NCBI GenBank assembly: GCA_002394125.1
Contig: DGSY01000168.1
Coordinates: 1-6,969 of the forward strand
Length of the DNA stretch: 6,969 nucleotides
Direction of reading: 5' to 3'
DNA from: Ruminococcus sp. UBA4350
GTDB lineage: Bacteria > Bacillota > Clostridia > Oscillospirales > Ruminococcaceae
Under the pieces are notes generated by a model. The model saw only the letters and a list, made by a program, of their open reading frames with translations. It searched no databases and had not been told where the DNA came from. A program made the translations under genes and the position numbers. Shown piece by piece: positions 5,201 through 6,969 of this stretch (within the stretch, counting starts at the first letter, position 1; each line of letters opens with the position of its first letter).

Positions 5201-6786
5201 AGTATTTCTGGGCAGTTCTCTCGCCGGTGGCGCTGTTTGCGTCAGCGGTCATGTTGGGCGATACGCTTCTGGAAAAAGTTGATCCCGCATTCATCATGAC
5301 CGGCTGGTCACTGATCTCGGCCGCGATCGGTCTGGTGACATACTTTACTACAAAGCGGAAATTCAATCTCGTGCGCAGACTGATCTTCGGTCTGACAATG
5401 ATCCCGCCGGTGATCGCAGCCGTATTCGCAGACCTCCTGGCATCCGGCGAACTGATCTGTGTGCAGCAGATCGCCGGTGCAGGCATTGCGTGCATCCTCT
5501 GGCTGATTCTTGCGCGGCACGGCTTCAAAAAGCATTCGGCAGCGGCCTTTGCAGCCGGACTTTTCCTGCTCTGCGAAGCAACGGCCTATGCGCTCTTTTA
5601 TCAGATCTTTGACGGTACAAGGTATCTCACGAAACAGTTCGGCACGATCGGCTTTGACGGCTTCCTCATTGCCTTCAGCTGGATCCTGCTGCTGACGGCA
5701 CCGGCCTATCTGGTGAAGAAAAAGCGGATCTGCTTTGCGGGCAGTCAGCCTGCGGCGTTTATCGTGCGGATCTTCGCCTGTGCAGCGGCGGTGCTGCTGG
5801 GTGCTGCAATGCTCGGCCTGAGACACGGCGATTATTCATTCTGGTATACCGTCTATGTTCTGGCGCTCTGCGCTGCATCGTGGCTGCTTTCGGAAAAGCA
5901 TCATGTCATCATTCCGGCGCTGACGGGTCTGAGCGCATTTGCAGCCGCGGATACATTCCGGTATCAGCTGGACAATGCAACAGACGGTGCTGCGGCAGTC
6001 GTGATCGCGGTTCTGGCATTGCTGACGCTCCTGCTGCCCTTTGCGGGAATGCAGCTGCGGAAGAAGGAATCGCTCCCGCGGAACGGCCGGCGCGCACTGG
6101 TGCTGACAGCGTTCGGCGGCGTTGCCGCGATATGGCCTGCGATCGCTGCAATGCGCGGCGTCGTGACCGATCTCTATTCGGAGAATGCAGAGCGCTGGCT
6201 TGCGTTCTTTGTGCCGCTTCTGCTGGGCGTATTCATCCTGCATTTTGCACGCATTGTCCCGCAGCCGGAGCAGCGGCGGGCGGTCTATACGGCGGCTGCT
6301 GCGCTCGGCGTGATCGCGCTCTGGATGCAGCCCGCGATTCAGACGGCGGACACCTACTGGGAGGGCAAGCTGCATCTGCTCCCGCTGATCGGCTTCGGCA
6401 TTCTCGTCCGGGTGCTTTACGGCAAAGAGACCGGCGGCCTTTTCCTGTTCGCAGTCGGCGTATATACGATGCTGCGGCTGGGTATCGGCGCAGTCATGAC
6501 GGAAAGCGGCGCGGATATCATTACGGTACTGGTCGTTGCGCTGGTCATGTTCATCGCATCGTTCTATGTCAAACAGAAAAAATGGTTTGTGCTGGGCGGC
6601 ATCACGCTTGTGATTCTCGCAGTCTATATGCATATGCGTCTGACGGACGGCTCGCAGTGGTGGGTCTATCTGCTGCTGGCAGGTCTGGCGCTGATCGTGA
6701 CGGCGGGCTCGAACGAATTGCTCAAACAGCGCGGAGATTCGCTGAAATCCCGCGCAGGCCGCCTCATGGAAGACTGGACCTGGTAG
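2248..6786 (+). CDS. Giant polytopic membrane protein with Pro/Ala-rich linker, SCO7613 C-terminal-domain-like, 1512 aa
   Basis: Residue numbers count from the TTG at 2248. One hydrophobic helix (about 4-24) is followed by a basic stretch (SERIKRNRRDE), so the next part is predicted to be cytosolic. Residues about 65-295 are a Pro/Ala/Glu-rich low-complexity linker with three SPAFTE-type repeats (247-264). From about 298 to 1490 the protein is almost continuous hydrophobic helices joined by short loops, dozens of them by eye. The first part (LSVGVLLVITAGLIFARSAW, then GKLMTLAAGSLVFFGTSALA) resembles the large actinobacterial and clostridial membrane proteins annotated as SCO7613 C-terminal domain-containing or DUF2157-like; this is recognition from memory. 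Residues about 653-977 hold three tandem units of about 106 residues. No transporter, transferase or nucleotide-binding motif was found, so the function is unknown. The tail KSRAGRLMEDWTW is polar. The gene follows the Spo0A-like gene in the same direction. The frame is open upstream to 2140, but the ribosome binding site at 2233 and promoter at 2123-2151 support the TTG. Confidence 0.85.
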   Translation: MLGDLLALVGIAWLTAPLWLLFMYISERIKRNRRDELLERMYYQQRISAQELIDAGVRLPKPAAGGQPVPAAPQKRTPAQSLADAQSRAARVAEAEISGKTLAEIPPAAAYPAANKTVILPQQSAPALPPMPQHPLPNAAPQPYIPFMTPLPQPAEPARPAALPVPAADTVNPLPESSFDNLNRTEQKEAERPEPVNTPVTAAAPEYSEAAHSAEAREPDNVILPEQLPAEQSAPVTVPDEPAYIVSPAFTESPAFTETPAFTEPAADAKPVKAASAQEPALRPAEPQYPAAEYQQSGGITVSAITVMLSVGVLLVITAGLIFARSAWDIMGAGGKLMTLAAGSLVFFGTSALARRVWNLDRTAMAFYAIGSAFLPLSVWAAGYMHLLGDGLSGANNPWVICFALLAFTVISLIAVKIYGRPGWGLASLCGLAAAYMSFVFGVTGDSEIGNAGKLLGAALLALVLAFGCRPIAERFTLPDAIERVLEPFTIGYTCITALAMLSAFAFGGAAMLCAAAILLTAFAFFAPPFTERLGNYNAIPTALLMLFGFSQLMRPLIPTAFTVVTETASHTVYAAFAAFSLIVTAAVLLILLVTKALPENTRTGFSFAAFSCAALSIPVRIPDLLYMPVALPVSALVLTLFWIIGAHKHPSKPVSILIAAQIWMICFDTAFILDGFLGIGTRWFRLMLSGMLLLCCCAFILTKKHRTMVSDILFAGSAFLMSASASWAGGDWHWILWIIAAIAGIAGWGIAIDRKSGSRGRITALVLTWMLGMDAVLIVSMLTKWGGQWSELLGAGVMLLCCTVFVLLKKPRTVFSDLLFTLTAFVLSVSAAWDLDEDWRIVWIAAGLFLAGSWGYVLVRKRRHHSKIMIASQLWMLCMDAAFLTAELVRMSSFWDTYCCGWMHLVPAGLLLLCFGISVPVKRFRTDASDILFAFSAGYLAFAALNGFWTEQIAGQCICAALLCGFVLLYRQLAVARDTCRPAQYFWAVLSPVALFASAVMLGDTLLEKVDPAFIMTGWSLISAAIGLVTYFTTKRKFNLVRRLIFGLTMIPPVIAAVFADLLASGELICVQQIAGAGIACILWLILARHGFKKHSAAAFAAGLFLLCEATAYALFYQIFDGTRYLTKQFGTIGFDGFLIAFSWILLLTAPAYLVKKKRICFAGSQPAAFIVRIFACAAAVLLGAAMLGLRHGDYSFWYTVYVLALCAASWLLSEKHHVIIPALTGLSAFAAADTFRYQLDNATDGAAAVVIAVLALLTLLLPFAGMQLRKKESLPRNGRRALVLTAFGGVAAIWPAIAAMRGVVTDLYSENAERWLAFFVPLLLGVFILHFARIVPQPEQRRAVYTAAAALGVIALWMQPAIQTADTYWEGKLHLLPLIGFGILVRVLYGKETGGLFLFAVGVYTMLRLGIGAVMTESGADIITVLVVALVMFIASFYVKQKKWFVLGGITLVILAVYMHMRLTDGSQWWVYLLLAGLALIVTAGSNELLKQRGDSLKSRAGRLMEDWTW
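2986..3039 (+). repeat. Three tandem 18-bp repeats coding SPAFTE-type units
   Basis: Three 18-base units (2986-3003, 3004-3021, 3022-3039) encode SPAFTE, SPAFTE and TPAFTE, followed by a partial EPA. They differ only at synonymous or Ser/Thr positions, in the cytosolic linker of the giant membrane protein. In-frame tandem units like this can change copy number by slippage. Confidence 0.8.
4204..5178 (+). repeat. Three tandem ~106-residue membrane units within the giant protein
   Basis: Each unit begins with a WM helix: IWMICFDTAFI (W664), TWMLGMDAVLI (W770) and LWMLCMDAAFL (W876), exactly 106 residues apart. Each then has an LLCC-type helix and a loop motif: KKHRTMVSDILF, KKPRTVFSDLLF and KRFRTDASDILF (Asp 712, 818, 931). 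The third motif is 7 residues late because of an insertion near DTYCCGWM. Each unit has about four hydrophobic segments. The regions before (with ENTRTGFSF) and after look like more diverged copies, so the whole domain may have grown by duplication. Confidence 0.75.
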
Positions 6787-6820
6787 CCGGGCGCGGAGCC
6801 CGCGCTGGCATTTCCCTACG

Positions 6821-6864
6821 GCGCCGTAACGCGGAGCATATCAATTTCGTCGCTGTTACGGCGC
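6821..6864. repeat. 10-bp perfect inverted repeat with 24-base loop
   Basis: GCGCCGTAAC (6821-6830) pairs with GTTACGGCGC (6855-6864); in RNA a G-U and a C-G pair extend it to 12 pairs (6819-6866). TACGGCGC occurs as a direct repeat at 6817 and 6857 and as its complement GCGCCGTA at 6821. Confidence 0.6.
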
Positions 6865-6922
6865 TGGTCGCGCCTATTGTTTGGTCTGGGGATATCCCAT
6901 TCTGCTCCCGTTCTTAGATTAT

Positions 6923-6957
6923 GGCTCCGGCACTGCCGGTCGGCAGTGCCGACAGCC
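6923..6957. repeat. Strong 10-bp hairpin with extended base, no T-run
   Basis: CGGCACTGCC (6928-6937) and GGCAGTGCCG (6942-6951) form a perfect stem with a 4-base loop GGTC. GGCT (6923-6926) pairs with AGCC (6954-6957) across a small internal loop. What follows is GTTATGCTAAAG, not a T-run, so it is more like a repeat or structured RNA than an intrinsic terminator. Confidence 0.6.
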
Positions 6958-6969
6958 GTTATGCTAAAG

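Larger units (their letters stand above)
6787..6969. other. Gene-free, inverted-repeat-dense 3' region
   Basis: No supported gene is present. It holds a short GC hairpin right after the stop (GCGCGG-AGC-CCGCGC, 6791-6805), a 12-bp palindrome TACGGCGCCGTA (6817-6828), a long-loop 10-bp inverted repeat (6821-6864), the palindrome GGGATATCCC (6889-6898) and a strong hairpin at 6923-6957. None is followed by a T-run, so a standard intrinsic terminator for the giant gene is not evident. It may be a termination region, an intergenic repeat, or the edge of an RNA element running past the window. Confidence 0.6.

Noticed and set aside
5880..6917. Plus-strand open frame running past the giant gene's stop
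   Set aside because: It is an Arg/Ala/Gly-rich alternative frame of the giant gene with no recognisable fold and no start signal; its final part simply continues into the repeat region.
1..6969. CRISPR arrays, tRNA, rRNA, insertion sequences, attachment sites
   Set aside because: No regularly spaced repeats with spacers, no tRNA-like cloverleaf or rRNA sequence, no transposase-like protein and no terminal inverted repeats with target duplications were found by eye.

Overview
The window is a GC-rich, low-gap stretch from a Gram-positive anaerobe, most likely a Clostridia member of the Ruminococcus / Oscillospiraceae type. This is inferred from a Spo0A-type DNA-binding domain, a TIGR04086-type small membrane protein, strong AGGAGG ribosome binding sites, near-consensus sigma-A promoters and the tail of a secreted-type GH26-like mannanase. 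The species cannot be named from the sequence alone.

Left to right: (1) bases 1-152 are the 3' end of a rightward gene whose C-terminus resembles GH26 beta-mannanases, closed by a strong intrinsic terminator (178-213). (2) A leftward XRE-family repressor gene (215-544) has its own extended -10 promoter and palindromic operator candidates. A perfect consensus rightward promoter (591-619) lies back-to-back with it but has no sense gene behind it. (3) A leftward four-helix membrane protein of the TIGR04086 type (648-1100) follows. (4) The divergent spacer 1107-1318 holds three 10-bp-phased sites resembling 0A boxes, a perfect consensus promoter and a leader hairpin. (5) A rightward gene of 255 codons (1319-2086) has an intact Spo0A DNA-binding domain, but its receiver domain has lost the phosphoacceptor aspartate (Asn56) and other catalytic residues. 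(6) A second promoter with a perfect 15-bp palindrome at its start point leads into a giant membrane protein of 1512 residues (2248-6786), which starts at TTG. It has one N-terminal helix, a Pro/Ala-rich linker and a very long polytopic domain containing three tandem units of about 106 residues. (7) The last 183 bases (6787-6969) contain no gene that I can support but are dense with inverted repeats.

How they may fit together: the Spo0A-like protein probably binds the phased sites in its own upstream region, which is shared with the leftward TIGR04086 gene, and may act without phosphorylation. The giant membrane protein lies 160 bases downstream in the same direction, with its own promoter and no clear terminator between them, so read-through is possible. 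The most unusual content is the pseudo-receiver Spo0A paralogue with its phased boxes, next to the repeat-built membrane protein. Function of the membrane proteins is unknown.
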